Position numbers and translations under genes: made by a program
Shown: piece by piece, positions 22,741 to 34,614 of the stretch
Numbering within the stretch: the stretch's first letter is position 1
How the letters are laid out: each line of letters begins with the position of its first letter
The notes under the pieces: generated by a model
What the model saw: the letters and a program-made list of their open reading frames with translations, nothing else
Database searches by the model: none
Told to the model about the DNA's origin: nothing
Source: Romanomermis culicivorax
Taxonomy: Eukaryota > Nematoda > Enoplea > Mermithida > Mermithidae
Direction: 5' to 3'
Length of the DNA: 64,000 bases
NCBI GenBank assembly: GCA_963922205.1
Contig: CAWUHX010000370.1
Location: 62,001-126,000 of the forward strand

Positions 22741-23310
22741 TTTTTTTGGAAATCGCTCACAGGGGTATTCCCATGGGAGCGATTTCTAAATGATCGGTTC
22801 CCAATTGAGCGAACTCCCAAGTGAGCGATTCTCAAGTGAGCGATTCCCAAGTGAGTGAATTCCTAAGTGAGGAAATTCCCAAGCGAGCGAATTCCCAATT
22901 GAACGATTCTCATTTGAGTGATTCCCATTTGAGCAAATCCCCAATTGAGCGATTCTTATGTGAGCGATTCTCAATTGAGCGATTCCCATTTGAGCAAATC
23001 CCCAATTGAGCGATTCTTATGTGAGCGATTCTCAATTGAGCGAATTCCCAAGTGAGCGATTCTTATGTGAGCAATTCCCAATTGAGCGATTCTTATGTGA
23101 GCGATTCTCAATTGAGCGAATTCCCAAGAAAGCGATTCTTATGTGAGCGATTCTCAATTGAGCGAATTCCCAAGAAAGCGATTCTTATGTGAGCAATTCC
23201 CAATTGAGCGATTCCTATGTGAGCGAATTTTCAATTGAGCGATTCCCATGTAAGCGAGTAAGCGAATTGCCAATTAAGCCACGCGATTCCAAACGAGCGA
23301 TTAAGAATGT
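22741..23310. repeat. Tandem array of short GAGCGATTC-type units
   Basis: About 570 bases of a degenerate 13-19 bp unit, variants of CCCAATTGAGCGATTC, CTTATGTGAGCGATTC and CCCAAGTGAGCGA. It forms the left terminus of the following foldback element. The array reads open in one frame and gives pseudo-ORFs of alternating S, D, E and R. Confidence 0.9.
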
Positions 23311-24460
23311 ATAGTTTGTTTTTCTTGAAATGCATTTGAATAATAAAAGTAGAAAGCAAGTAGTATTTCAGATTTTCACGATTTTCTGATAAACACTCCA
23401 TCATATACTAGAACTGGAAATTTCTGAGCATACTCGCCTCACCTTTAACAATTTTTTGAGTGAAAAATTTTACGGTAAGAGCTTTATGTAAACGATTTTG
23501 ACGACATTACTGATTTGTGTCACTGTTCTATTTGGAAGCATTTTATAAAAAACAGATTATAGTTACACTTTCTTCATATTTTCCCCTTTTACCTTTCTTG
23601 TTTTTTGTATGTATTTCTTTTTTCTTTGTTTTTTGTATGTATTTCTTTTTTCTTTGTTTTTTGTGTGTATTGTTTACGTAAGTTTTTACGTTTTCATATT
23701 TTGTCTCTGCATTCTTTTATTTCGTTTCTCTTTTCATCTACTTTTTTCGCTTTTGCTTATGAAACAACAAATTAAAAGTTCTCATTTTCAATAAGCATAG
23801 TCTCCCGTACAGTTCTTATACAATTCGGCACGTTCTATTTTTTACATAATTTTATCTTTTGTGATTTTTTTCTCCATTATTTTTCATCTTAGCTTGCTTT
23901 CAACCTCTCCTGATTTTTTCTTTTTTGTACTTTCTCCACATTTTTTTCTTTCTTTCTTGCTGCTTTCTCTATGTTGCTTCTTCTCAATTGTCACTGTCAT
24001 CATTTGTGTTAACATTGCCTTTCTCTTGATGTTTTGTTTGTTTCAGCATTCTTTTGTTTATGTTTTTTATGAAGATTTTCACACTTACGACGATGAAACA
24101 CTAAAGCATGTTGAACAGTACAAGAATTATACAGTAGACTACAACTATTTGAAAAGACAACTTGTAATGTGTCGTTTCATGAGCAAAAAAGAAAAAAGTA
24201 GATGACAAGAAAAACGAAAAGGAAAGAAAGCAGAGGCATAAGATGTAAACGTTAAAACGTACAAAAACGAAAACATTAACAATACACCCAGAAAACGAAA
24301 GAAAAAAGAAATATATACAAAGAAAAATGTTATGTAAAGAAGGGAAATATGGAGAAAGTGTTGTTCCATTCTCATTCGCTGGTTTGAAATCCCCAATTGG
24401 GAATTCGCTCACTTGAGAATCGCTCAATTATGAATCGCTCACTTGGGAATTGGAGACACG
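23311..24460. mobile_element. Foldback-type element, copy 2 (core and right arm)
   Basis: The core repeats that of the 2.2-3.2 kb element in the same orientation (compare the stretches that contain CTCTTGATGTTTTGTTT at 2797 and 24023). A T-rich arm at 23570-23790 returns inverted at 24180-24360, and the right end (24375-24460) contains the complement of the GAGCGATTC array. Inverted ends built from short tandem repeats recall the FB elements of Drosophila. Confidence 0.7.
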
Positions 24461-25008
24461 CCTTCCCTACAGCTACTGAGAATTCTGGATCTCAAGTATG
24501 GCTGGCAGCTTCGAAAACATGAATACTCGAAAATTTTTCGAGCACACTGATGATGCAGAATTGCCGCTGATATACTTTCTCTGTAGTGCATGATGAGGCA
24601 ATGGTATGAAATAGAGTTGAACTGCACTCCAATCATGTTTTGCGAAGAATAAGTGTGAGTTGTCAGACTAAACTGTGAACAAGAGTGAAGTTGCTCGTTT
24701 TCGTGCATGATAAGATGATATTCGGAATCTTAACAATTTTATCACCGCGAGTATGAACTCGAGGTAAATTTAAATAAATAATACAAAAAGTCAATATGAC
24801 CAGTAATTTAGCCAAAAGAACTCACGAATCGAGTTTGTAATCTTTATCTGGCTGTGGATTAATGAGGCAATTTCAACCTGTTCATTGAGATAGACATTTT
24901 GAGAAAATCTTCGGCTCTCGGACATTGAAATATGTGACCGTTCAGCTTTACACCAATATTTACTTAACACTCGTTGAGAGACCACAATTTGAGCTGAAAT
25001 CATTTTAG
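24461..25008. other. No gene recognised; splice acceptor at its end
   Basis: AT-rich unique sequence. Its last bases, GAAATCATTTTAG (AG at 25007-25008), form a modest 3' splice site directly before a coding exon. Confidence 0.4.
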
Positions 25009-25323
25009 GACGGCAAAACGATGGATAACCATATCTTTGCCCTGTTTTTACTACTTTCGGTATACGACGTCCAATTTTTGCGAAGCTTGATGCCCGAGGT
25101 CCGCGAAAAAATCGACAGGATGTTTATCGACTTTTACGCTATTCTCCCCGGTGATTCGTCGGCGCAGCCTGACTGCAGGCTCCGCATGCACGACATTTTG
25201 CGATTAATTTTACGCATGATGGGCAAGTTTCACTCATTATATTATTGGGGTCAATACCATAGGAACCTGTTCGCCGGCTATTTGTGTGCCCACAAGTTCA
25301 AGCAAAATTATGCAAATTTTTCA
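25009..25323 (+). CDS. Coding exon A1, unrecognised protein; paralogous to exon B5
   Basis: Open in one frame from the acceptor at 25008, through ATG 25021, to a donor TCA|GTAATG at 25323/25324; both borders are in phase 0. If 25021 is the true start, the first residues (HIFALFLLLSVYDV) could be a signal peptide. If it is an internal exon they are a buried strand. Near the end it carries HRNLFAGYLC. Exon B5 of gene B has NRNMFAGLEC, the same two phase-0 borders and a similar distance to the donor, so the two exons look paralogous. I could not find the next exon: A2 needs a phase-1 donor, so either an exon is missing from my reading or A1 belongs to another gene. Confidence 0.55.
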
Positions 25324-25479
25324 GTAATGAAAAATACGCAAATTATTTTCGAATTTTTACCAAAATCATCTGCTCCTGCTCCAAAAATCACAAAATAGCT
25401 CTGGTCTGGCCCTAAACCTAAGCCTGAGCCTCCGTGGAAGCCTAGGTTTAAGCCTAAAGGGCCAACTATATACTTCGCT

Positions 25480-25775
25480 CTACGTGGTACACAAAAAACA
25501 AAAAAATTATATCGAGAGTAAACAGACCAATTTCCCTGATTTTTTGGTGGAAGGGTTTTCGACTAAAACAGAGAATTCAATAGACGCCATCACTTTAAAT
25601 AAAGAATTAAAACAAGTGTAAACAAATAAATTTCCCCGCTTTTTTGATGGTAGAGGTTTTCGACCGTGGGGATTTCGATTGACGTAGTCGCTTCACACAA
25701 AAATTATCTTATGTTTAAACAACTGTATTCCTGCGATTTTTTGGGGAGGGGTTTTCGGCTATGCAGAATTCAATA
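25480..25775. repeat. Tandem array of an about 105-bp unit
   Basis: Two to three diverged copies of a unit with AATTCAATGGACGC, then GTCACTTTACACAAAAA, then GTGTAAACAAGCGTATTTC and a GGGTTTTCGACC segment. The same unit forms arrays at 26160-26280, 27240-27680 and 30640-31080. Confidence 0.75.
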
Positions 25776-26278
25776 AATCCACTCATGCCACCATACATGC
25801 AAAGCATAGAAATTCTGCTGGGGGTCAGTCAGGACAGGGGGTGGAATACAAAATTTTTTTCGTTCTTGATAATGAAAAGAATGGTCTTAGAAAGGTCTTC
25901 TAACATCCAAATAGCATATTCTTGCAACTATATTAGTCAGATATATTAAATAATTTGCTTAGAAAGCACTTTTTAGTTTTAATCTTACTCCTTTGGAATC
26001 AAGTATGCTTTGTTTAGAAAAATTGTTAAACTACAGCATCATTTCCATTTTTATGACAACTTTCTCTTCTCTCTTGCTCATTTTCCTTCGTCAACTTCTC
26101 AATCATAGCTAGTTGAGTCAAATCTGCTGGGGGTCAATAAAAATCTGCCGGGGGTCAAACCCCCCCAAATCCCCACCCACGTTCATGTATGCATGTCACA
26201 CAAAAAATTATCCTGGGTGTAAAAAAACGAATTTCCCCGACTTTTCGGTTGGAGGGGTTTTCGACTAGGGACGGGGAG

Positions 26279-27101
26279 TGGAATTTTTTGTGTAAACTGA
26301 ATCTTAATAGTGAATTGGTTCTATTTGCAGATGATCTCAAATTTTTTAATCAATCAGTCAATTCAGTTATTTTACAATCTGACCTAAACAAAATTGACCT
26401 TTGGTCCAGAGAAAGTAGGATTGAGTATAGCATTCAATAAATGTAATGTTCTGCATCTTGGTAAAAACAATCCGTGTATAAATTACTATCTTGATGACAG
26501 TAATATACCAAGTACAACACAAGTTACAGATCTAGGTGTTATAATTACCAGTACATTATCTAATTCTGCTCACTGTACTCATATTTTCCGGAAAGGCTCT
26601 TTCACTGCAAATTTGATACTTCGTAGTTTCTCCAGTAGAAATAAAAATGTACTTACGAAGGCTTTCATCACTTATGTTAGACCTATATTAGAATATACCA
26701 CAGTAGTTTGGAATCCTAATCTCAAGCAAGATATCAAAAGAGTTGAGAAAGTTCAGCGGAGATTCACTCAGAGAGTACTAGCTTATGATACTACATTATC
26801 TTATGATGAACGTTTGAACCACCTGGGTTTAAAGCCATTAGACTTGAGATGGCTTTGTTTTGATTTTACTATGGTTTATAATATTGTCCGTTTGAATGTT
26901 TTGGCAATTGATAACTTTTTCTCCATTGTTCATAATTCTAACCGTGCCAATAACTGGTTAAAACTAATGTATTGTAAATTTCGTCATAATTTGTCGAAAT
27001 ATGAATTCTGTAGTCAGGTGATCCGGGCTTGGAATTCCCTTGATGGAAGTACTGTAAATGCTATTTGCGAAAAAATTTTTATGACAGACTCAAAAGGGTA
27101 A
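26279..27101 (+). pseudogene. LINE reverse transcriptase C-terminal fragment
   Basis: The catalytic FADD box with WS and FNxxKCxxLHLG (FNKCNVLHLGKNN) and the late motifs ITYVRPILEYTTVVWNP and VEKVQRRFTQRV are those of Jockey/CR1-type LINE reverse transcriptases. The catalytic box lies in a different frame (26189-26440) from the main ORF (26394-27101), so one frameshift near 26400 has broken it. The palm N-terminus and any endonuclease are absent. Confidence 0.85.
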
Positions 27102-27245
27102 ATCTGATACCTTTCTTAGAGGTGTAACTTAATTCGCTAATTTCTTTAGCTGTTATGCCTTTCACGTATATTTATTTCTCATATTTACTGTGTATTATTT
27201 TCGACTTAATAACAAATTATTATTATCATTATTATTATTAATTCA
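26279..27245 (+). mobile_element. 5'-truncated LINE (non-LTR retrotransposon)
   Basis: The segment begins inside a reverse transcriptase, just before its FADDLKFF catalytic box at about 26326, and runs through the C-terminal thumb region (ORF 26394-27101) to an ATT-rich tail (TTATTATTATCATTATTATT, about 27215-27240). It is embedded in the 105-bp tandem repeat unit. 5' truncation and a simple-repeat tail are the normal outcome of target-primed LINE insertion. Confidence 0.85.
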
Positions 27246-29560
27246 ATGGATGCCGTCACTTTACATACAAAAATTATCCGGGGTGTAAACAAGCGTATTT
27301 CGGAATTTTTTGGTGGAAGGGATTCTGGACCATGGGTTAGTCAATGCATGCGGTAACTCTACACAAAAAGATTATTCCAAGTATAAAAAACGAATTTCCC
27401 TGATCTTTTGGTGGAAGGATGCTTTGTGTAAAGTGATCGCGCCTATAGAATTCTTAGAATTCAATAGATGCGATCACTTTACACAAAAGATTATCCTAAG
27501 TGTAAACAAATGTATTTCTGCGATTTTAGGGGAAGACGTTTCTTACCATGAGGAATTCAAGGGACGCAATCACTTTCACAAAAAATTTCCCGTGTGTAAA
27601 CAAAGGTATTTATGCGATATTTTGGGTTGAGGGGTTCTTGACCATGAGTAATTCAATCGATACGGTCACTTTAGACTCTCTTTACAACGTTTTCTAAGTG
27701 CTATGCAGTTTACACATCTCTTACTTCTTCCGAAAGTGAGAATTCATAGCTTTAAGATTGTTTTTTATTCTTTCCTTGATGTGAAGATGGCCAAATCTGA
27801 AACTTCAATGTGCTCCTATGAAGGTTTTTATGCATGGTTGAGGCTCACTAAAAAGAGGTGGACTAGTTTATTAGAAAATGCCCTAATGGGGCAGAAAAAA
27901 GAAGAATTTACCTGCTTGGATAGTCGCCAAGCTTGAAAAAGGAGCGGATTAGATTTTTGAGAACTTGGATTAAGGTTGAAAAAAATTCACTTTTCTAATA
28001 TTGGATTTTCATTCTTTCTCATTATAAAATTTTCCATGTCTGTTGAAAAAGTATATTCTGCAACTGAGAGCATCAACACTCTTTTCCACCCTACATGTGC
28101 ATCTCCAAAATTTTGAGGAGGGCACTTGTGTGGACTCTGGTTTTTTTACGTTTTTTGAAACAACCAATTCGGAAAAATTTTGCAACAATTTTTTTTCATA
28201 CAAAATTTTCCAGTTTCAAAACTCTTGGGGTAGTTTGCACCCCGATGTCCCCCTCACACATGTGTGCTTCCAACTTGTTGAACTTTTTTACTAAATTTAG
28301 TGTTAATAAAACAGGAAACTGCAAAATATATTTAATTCAGTCATTTTATATAACATTTCGTATAGAATTCACTCCGCAAGTTTCACTGATTACAAGCTAT
28401 AAAAAAAATTATTCTCTCAATCAAGTTATCACAAGTGTTTGTTTTTTTTTATTTAGCATGGTATTCAGTTTTTGGATTTAAACTGAAATTTGCAGAAGGA
28501 GTGCTTTTTGTAGGATTGCAGATGGGAAATAATGTCACCCATCCCAATCGCTCCCATCCTGCTTTCAAAACAATCGTACTGTTGCCGTCGGGGTGCGAGT
28601 GGAGTCCGGGAGAAGCGGGAACCGAATTTGGTACACACCCTTAATAAACGTATGACCGAATAAGGAGCGTTTTTAATTGCATTTTTGTACGCTTTACGCT
28701 GTTTCCCTTATTTGCATATGATGTCCAACGTCTGTAACCAAGGCGCAGTTGCACTAAAGGGAACTAAGCTCGAGCTCACAATAATCTTGAACAAAAAAGA
28801 GACTCAGTTTTATCTCAAATTTGGCATAATCTCAATGTCATCAGGATTATGACCAGCTCAATGTCGAGATTATCCCCAGCTCGAGCTGTCGGGTTGCATT
28901 AAAATCTTCGCATATATTTCTTATCTCTAAAGCAAATAAACATAAAAATGTTTGCAATTCCTAGACTCTAACGTAAGCCTCAGTATTAGTTAATTCCGAA
29001 GTGAGTATTGTTTGTACATTGGAAGAAAATAATCTCGACATTGCCATTAGCTCAGACAGAGGATCAGCAATCTAATCCCGATGATGGGATTATCCTCATT
29101 TTGGGTTAGTGCAACCAACCTCAAGTTTCTTTGTTGTTCTGAAAATGACTACAATGTGCATCCCTGGCTATTTTTCTGCTAGAGTGAGAGGCAGGAGCTT
29201 TGAAGTGGTCGGGAGTTAGAATGCTATTGGTTTACCATTTCTATACATTTGAATAAATTCAGCTATGGGCATCGCTGCATATAATTTTGATATTGAAAAA
29301 ATTTTACTGTAGTTGATGCCAGGGGAAGGAAAGGACAAATGCACGATGTTGCATAATATACTTTTTCACAGACATGGAAAATTTTTCAATGAGAAAGAAT
29401 GAAAATCCAATATAGGAAAACTGAATTTTTTCCAACTTTAACCCAAGTTCTCAAAAATGTAGTCCACTCCTTTTTCAAGCTTGGCGACTATCCAAGCAAG
29501 TATATATTTTTCTTTTTTTCTGCCCCATCGGGGCATTTTCTAATAAACTAGGTATAATAT
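27243..29560. mobile_element. Composite foldback element, copy 1, with tandem-repeat arms
   Basis: Left arm: an array of the 105-bp unit (27243-27680) followed by a unique block (27870-28080) that contains AATGCCCTAATGGGGCAG and TGGATAGTCGCCAAGC. The unique block returns inverted at 29345-29560 (GCTTGGCGACTATCCA, CTGCCCCATCGGGGCATT). A second copy with the same plan lies at 30640-32110. No transposase is seen. Confidence 0.7.
28748..29115. mobile_element. Candidate MITE with GTTGCACTAA inverted ends
   Basis: GTTGCACTAAAGG at 28748 matches the complement of the right end, GGGTTAGTGCAAC, ending at 29115. The interior repeats 'GAGATTAT', 'CTCGAGCT' and 'GGATTAT' words. It lies between the arms of the 27.2-29.6 kb foldback. 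Target duplication not clear. Confidence 0.45.
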
Positions 29561-29611
29561 AATTAGGAATATAAATTTATCTATAAAATTCGTTTTTATT
29601 TTTTGTTATAG

Positions 29612-29836
29612 AACCGGGTATTTATAGCGGGCAAATTCGAATCGCCATAACTGACGGTCGAGAGCTCAACATCGATTTTAACTCGAAAATGACTCCGGAT
29701 GAAATTTCTGATAAAATCAGTGAATACGGTCATAAAGGATGGCCATATTACTACAGAGAGAAGTTCAAATACGACCATTTTAAAAAAGAAAGCAGAAAAC
29801 GTCGTAACAAGGAACTATCTTACTGGCTGTACATAG
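29612..29836 (+). CDS. Gene A, exon A2 (unrecognised membrane protein)
   Basis: A good acceptor (TTTTTTGTTATAG, AG at 29610-29611) and donor (ATAG|GTATGT at 29837). Only one of the three frames is open. It enters and leaves in phase 1 and encodes 75 residues with basic, aromatic-rich composition (GWPYYYREKFKYDHFKKES). It joins A3 to make a glycine codon across the 29837-33680 intron. Together A2-A5 encode 361 residues. I do not recognise the protein. Confidence 0.75.
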
Positions 29837-29878
29837 GTATGTAATCAAGTTTTCTGGGGCATCGGCTTTTTAAGAATG

Positions 29879-30103
29879 CTAATTTTTGGAAGGTTCTATG
29901 TATGTTTTGGTACTCTCAATTATTTCAGATTTATCGTGCAACCTAAATCTTGTACTATTTCCGGGAGAAACACTATCGGAGAAATCTTTATTCTCAGTTT
30001 TCATCGAGGGTAAGATCAACTTTCTAACCTGCAATTTTACTAAACATCGAGTTGAAGCAATAAAAAGCAATGACAAACGTTATTGCCTAATTTGAGGATC
30101 GAA
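29879..30103. other. No gene recognised
   Basis: Intron sequence of gene A after exon A2. The short ORFs on both strands here lack recognisable features. Confidence 0.4.
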
Positions 30104-30139
30104 TTAACCTACTCGCTTCGGAGTTACGGGACTGGTGGA

Positions 30140-30330
30140 AAAAAGTTTATCGCAGAAATTTTCGCACCATCCGGGTGGCTCGCTTAGCCATATGGATGGT
30201 TCGGAAAAACTGGTGAATAGCATCTCTGCCTTGTATGCATCAGGTCGGGCTTCGAGCCCCTCACCAGGCATTACTTTTCTGACGCGCCAGCCATGCATAC
30301 GACACACCCCTAATTCGTCGATTGGTTAAT
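30140..30330 (+). mobile_element. Candidate tRNA-derived SINE
   Basis: A GC-rich island in AT-rich intron sequence. GTGGCTCGCTTAGCCATATGG (about 30175-30195) resembles a polymerase III A box region, and GGGCTTCGAGCCCC (about 30247-30260) is a B box and T-arm-like hairpin, about 65 bases apart. No foldable acceptor stem supports a working tRNA. The 3' tail and target duplications were not identified. Confidence 0.45.
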
Positions 30331-30639
30331 AGCCCACCCTACTGCTGAAATAGAATTTGAGTTTCTATAATTATAGTATGTTTTTATTGAAATACTTCTT
30401 AATAATGAAAATGGGATGCAAGTAGTATCACGATTTTCCAATAAACAGTATGTCATATAGGGCTTTGAACACACTCAACTATTTTTCAAGTAAAAAATTT
30501 GGAGTCAAAAATGTGTCTAAACGATTTCATCGACAGTGCTAATTTTTGTCAATTTTCACTTCAAAAGCAATTAATAAAAAACAGACTATACGGTGCCACA
30601 ATTTTTTGCAGTTTCTATTCAACCAGTAGCCTTATTGGG

Positions 30640-32110
30640 ATTGTTGGCGAGTAAGGCTTTTTGATGACGAGGAATTCAATGGAGGAAGAATTCAATCTTT
30701 ACACAAAAAACATCATTAATATAAATGAAGGTATTACCGTGAATTTTTGGACGAAGTGGTTTTCGACCATTGGAAATTCGATGGACGCGGTCACTTTAAA
30801 CGGAAAATAATCCCGGGTTTAAACAAGCGTATTTTCGTGATTTTTTTGAAGAATGGGTTTTCGACCACGGGGAATTTAGTGAATGTTATCACTTTACACA
30901 AAAAGTTATCCTGGATGTAAACAAGCGTACTTCCGTGATTGGTGGAAGGGGTTTTTGACCGCAGAAAATTTAATGGATGCGGTCACTGTATGCACAAAAA
31001 TACATTAAGTGTAAGCAAATGTATTTTTGCGATTTTTGATCACGGCGAATTAAATGAAATAGTCACTTTACACTCTGTTTACGACGTGCTTTAAGTTCTA
31101 TGCAGTTTATACATCTTTTACGTTTACCGAATTCTTTCTTTGATGCGAAGATGACCAAATTTAAAACTTCGATGTGCTTCTATGATGGTTATGGCCCACT
31201 AAGAAGAGGTGAACTAGTTTATTAGAAAATGCCCCGATGAGGCAGAAAAAAATTATTGCTTGGATAGTCGCCAAGCCCGAAAAAGGAGCGGACTACATTT
31301 TTGAGAACTTGGGTTAAAGTTGGAAAAAATTCACTTTTCTAACATTGGATTTTTATTCCTTTTCATTGAAAAATTTTTCATGTCTGTGATGAAAAAGTAT
31401 AGGTACTCTGCTGCCGAGTGTTTGAATTACAGATTTTTTCCTCATCTGTTAAAGCTCAGTGCAGTTGGAAGCTGTGTGGAGGTGATATGGGGGACCCATA
31501 GTTTTAAACATTGGAAGTCTTGTCCTGTATGAAAAAATTTTTTATAAACTCTTTGGGATTTTAGTCTTTAAAAAACCAGGATTCACCCCTTCTGTAACCA
31601 CCATCCCCCCAAATTTGAGAGCTGCACATGTACGGTTGGAATGCTTGGGAAGAATTTTTGAGAGGGAGAGCTGTGAAGCAAAAAATGGAAATTCCAAAAA
31701 ATTTTCAATTTTTCCCAATTCTTGTCCAAAAACCTGTTTTTTCATGTGTTTTTATATTTTGAAAAAGTCCAGGGCCACTTGACTTTTTTAAGAGTCTCAG
31801 TAGAAGGGTTCACTCCCTCACCCTATGCACATCAATGGAGGGTATATAGGTGTGCTGATGCACACAGCTGTAGAATATACTTTTCCACGGACATTAAAAT
31901 CTTTTAATGAGGAAGAATAAAAATCCAATACTACAAAAGTGAATTTTTAAAACCTTAACTCAAGTTCTCAAAAATCTGGTCCACTTCTTTTTGTAGCTTG
32001 ACAACTGTCCAAGCAAGTATATTCTTTTTTCTGCTCCATCGGGGCATTTTCTAATGAACGAGTCCACCTGTTTTTAGTGGGCTTTAACCATGTGTAAAAA
32101 CCTTCATAAA
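30640..32110. mobile_element. Composite foldback element, copy 2, with tandem-repeat arm
   Basis: Left arm: about four 105-bp units (30640-31080), then the block with AATGCCCCGATGAGGCAG and TGGATAGTCGCCAAGC (31220-31290). The block returns inverted at 31895-32060 (CTGCTCCATCGGGGCATT). The flanking words TTCATGTCTGTG and CCACGGACATTAAAA are also inverted. Same plan as the 27.2-29.6 kb copy. Confidence 0.7.
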
Positions 32111-32420
32111 AGCACATTTATATAAGTTTTGAATTCGGTGATCTTCAGATCAAAGAAACAATAAAAAACAATCTTAAAGCTACAAAGTCTCACTTACCGT
32201 AAAAGAAAAGATGTGTTTTCTTAGATAATTCTTACTTACTTCTTACTTCCAGAAACCTTGAATGATGCCATTTTGTTGAGTAGTTTAAATAAACAGTTGT
32301 GATCACATGATTTTAAATCTATATTGAGAGAATAAATTTGTTTCCGGGGGACGAGAAGATCAGGTCAGTGGCGGGAGCATTACGGGAACGGGATTCGTTT
32401 AAGGTAATGTGGGTGGGAAG

Positions 32421-33173
32421 CAGTGTTGCCAGATCAAATTTCTAGGGAATGCCAGATTTTTTAGCAAATCGTGCCAAAAAAATGCCAGATCGATTTCAAA
32501 TAATGCCATATTTTCAATGCTAAAAATAACGAGACGAAAACTTTTTTTAAACATAAAAATCACAGGATTGATACCACAACAGAAACTTTATTCAATAATT
32601 TGCACAGAATAGAAGTTTAAACATCAACAAAATTCATAAAATCAACTTTAGAGCAAGCATCACTAGTTACAACATCACATCCATATAAATCGGAAGAGCG
32701 CAAAATTTTTTTCCGCATTTACCGATTCTTCGCCAAAAAACTGATTTGGCGTAAAAAAACAGTGAGCTGTCTAGTGGCGCCCTTCATATCCACATATATA
32801 CCTTCAAATGATTTTTCACTTAGCCATGATGTTTTGAACTTTTGCGTATAATTCTTTTGTGAGGACATGCAGCTCGATTATATGGACAGGATACACAAAA
32901 ATCACAGTTCAGGATTTTTGAGAGCAAAACGAACATTGAACAATGAAACAAATCAATTGGAAATTAGAAAACAAATTATTTTCCTTCAATTCTACACTAA
33001 ACTTGAACTGAAAACTGGGATGTAGCACCTATAGAAAGTTCATTTTCGAATTATGCCAAATATCAGAACATTATGCCCAGAATTAGTGCCAGATTTGAAT
33101 AATGCCAGATTGATGCCAGATCATTCCAAATAGTGCCAGATGTGGCATCGAAAATGCCAGTATGACAACACTA
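32421..33173. mobile_element. Non-autonomous hAT element with perfect 8-bp target duplication
   Basis: Left end CAGTGTTGCCAGATC, right end ...GACAACACTA, inverted and imperfect. GTGGGAAG flanks both sides (32413-32420 and 33174-33181). The interior repeats 'ATGCCAGAT' words near both ends and has no transposase. It lies in the A2-A3 intron. Confidence 0.9.
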
Positions 33174-33680
33174 GTGGGAAGCGGACAGGTTTTTCAATGC
33201 CGCGCATACCCCTCGTTCAGAGAATCCGAAAACACAGCGTCAGAACTGGACAACATTTTATGCGATACAATGGTAGAAACATGCGTATCAGTTAGTGTGA
33301 TGATCAAGAGTGTGTAAAAAGACTTTAAGATGCAGAAAGTATACTACAACAATACAGTAGCTGAAATGGCATGGTGGTCGTAAAAATACACTCATCAAAA
33401 ATCGAAATAATTTTTGGCTAGTTCAATACTGCATGCAGCAAAGAAGTGAATGTAACGACTCATTAGCTGAGAAGGTGCAGAAATTTACCTTACATGATGG
33501 ATCCGTTGACATGTAAGAGACAATGTTTGTAGCCTGAAACCTCTGCAGGGACAATAAACCAACAAATTTTCTGGTTTTCGATCAATTTCGATTGTAATAT
33601 CTTCCCATGATTATAAATTTCAACCAATCAGGAGTGAATATTGTTGTGCTACGTTTCATTCCAACTAAATTTTATTTCAG

Positions 33681-33831
33681 GGTCGAAATTGAAGATGCGT
33701 GAAATTAATCTTGAAACAAACACATTTACTGAAGTTCAAAACCAACCATACTCAGCAGATGATAATGTTCTTGCCGAGAAAATTATCGAGACAGTTTTTG
33801 GGCATCCGCGATATTTTCGATCCATGGCTAA
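33681..33831 (+). CDS. Gene A, exon A3
   Basis: Acceptor AATTTTATTTCAG (AG at 33679-33680) and donor GCTAA|GTAACT (33832). It enters in phase 1, which matches A2, and leaves in phase 2, which matches A4. It encodes about 50 hydrophilic residues (LETNTFTEVQNQPYSADDN) without a recognised motif. The intron to A4 is only 232 bases. Confidence 0.78.
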
Positions 33832-34063
33832 GTAACTCCATGTTCTCTTTGAAAGAAGATCTGCCAGTAAAAATCCGATATTATGCACTTTTTATTCAGT
33901 CTGATTTATGTTTAAGATGTCTAGAAAAATTCTTTGATTAGGATCAATGGGTCTCCTATGATTTTGAATGAAAGTTTGACTTTGACATCACTGTATCGAT
34001 TATTTCAAAATAAATTGAACAAGTTTAGAGGACTTACTGCTTGCACATGACTGATTACTATAG

Positions 34064-34482
34064 GTCCCTCAAGGGAGCCTCCTATAAGATCAGTTTAGTT
34101 GTCCAGTGCAACAGTTCTCTAGCAGCCTGGATACAATCTTACCATCCCATCGTTTCCGAGACTGAATTTACCTTTACATGTATGATGCCTACCACGAGAG
34201 ATTCAAATTTTTCTAGACTTTGCCAGTACGTCTACAATTTGGATCCAAATTGCACTGAAATCGCCCGACCGCCAAAACCCGGCTGCACGTCGTACAAAAA
34301 TCACATCCAGATTTTCCTGGACGGCGGCGTAAATGATGCTTCAAAAATGTGTCCCTCGCGCTTCACGCCTTGTCAAAGTGGCTGCGAATTGACTGATTTG
34401 ACTACGCATGTTGCTGCTGCTGTTGCTGTTAGCACTAGTACGGAAACGGCCGTTACGCAAAAGATCATTGAAGAGAGCACAA
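34064..34482 (+). CDS. Gene A, exon A4: cysteine-rich ectodomain
   Basis: Acceptor CTGATTACTATAG (AG at 34062-34063), phase 2 in; donor ACAA|GTAAAA (34483), phase 1 out. About 140 residues. It holds eight cysteines (for example ARPPKPGCTSY and PSRFTPCQSGC) and potential N-glycosylation sites NSS, NFS and NCT, and ends in a T/S/A/V-rich stalk. This is the composition of an extracellular domain before a membrane anchor. No known fold is recognised. Confidence 0.78.
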
Positions 34483-34614
34483 GTAAAATGCAGAAATCTA
34501 CACTTTTCTCTCATTCGGCTACAAATTTTTGTTCTGAAATGTTGCCATAGTCAGACTTTGATAGAATGGCCAATCGATTTAGAATTAGTATTGCCCTTTA
34601 AGTAGTTTACGCCA

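Noticed and set aside
22821-23009. Repetitive S/D/E/R ORF like a repeat protein
   Set aside because: It is the translation of the GAGCGATTC tandem array.
22741-23310. CRISPR-like array
   Set aside because: Units are short, directly adjacent and degenerate, with no unique spacers; the genome is eukaryotic.
30176-30275. A functional tRNA gene
   Set aside because: A- and B-box-like words are present, but no acceptor, D and anticodon stems of normal geometry could be drawn.
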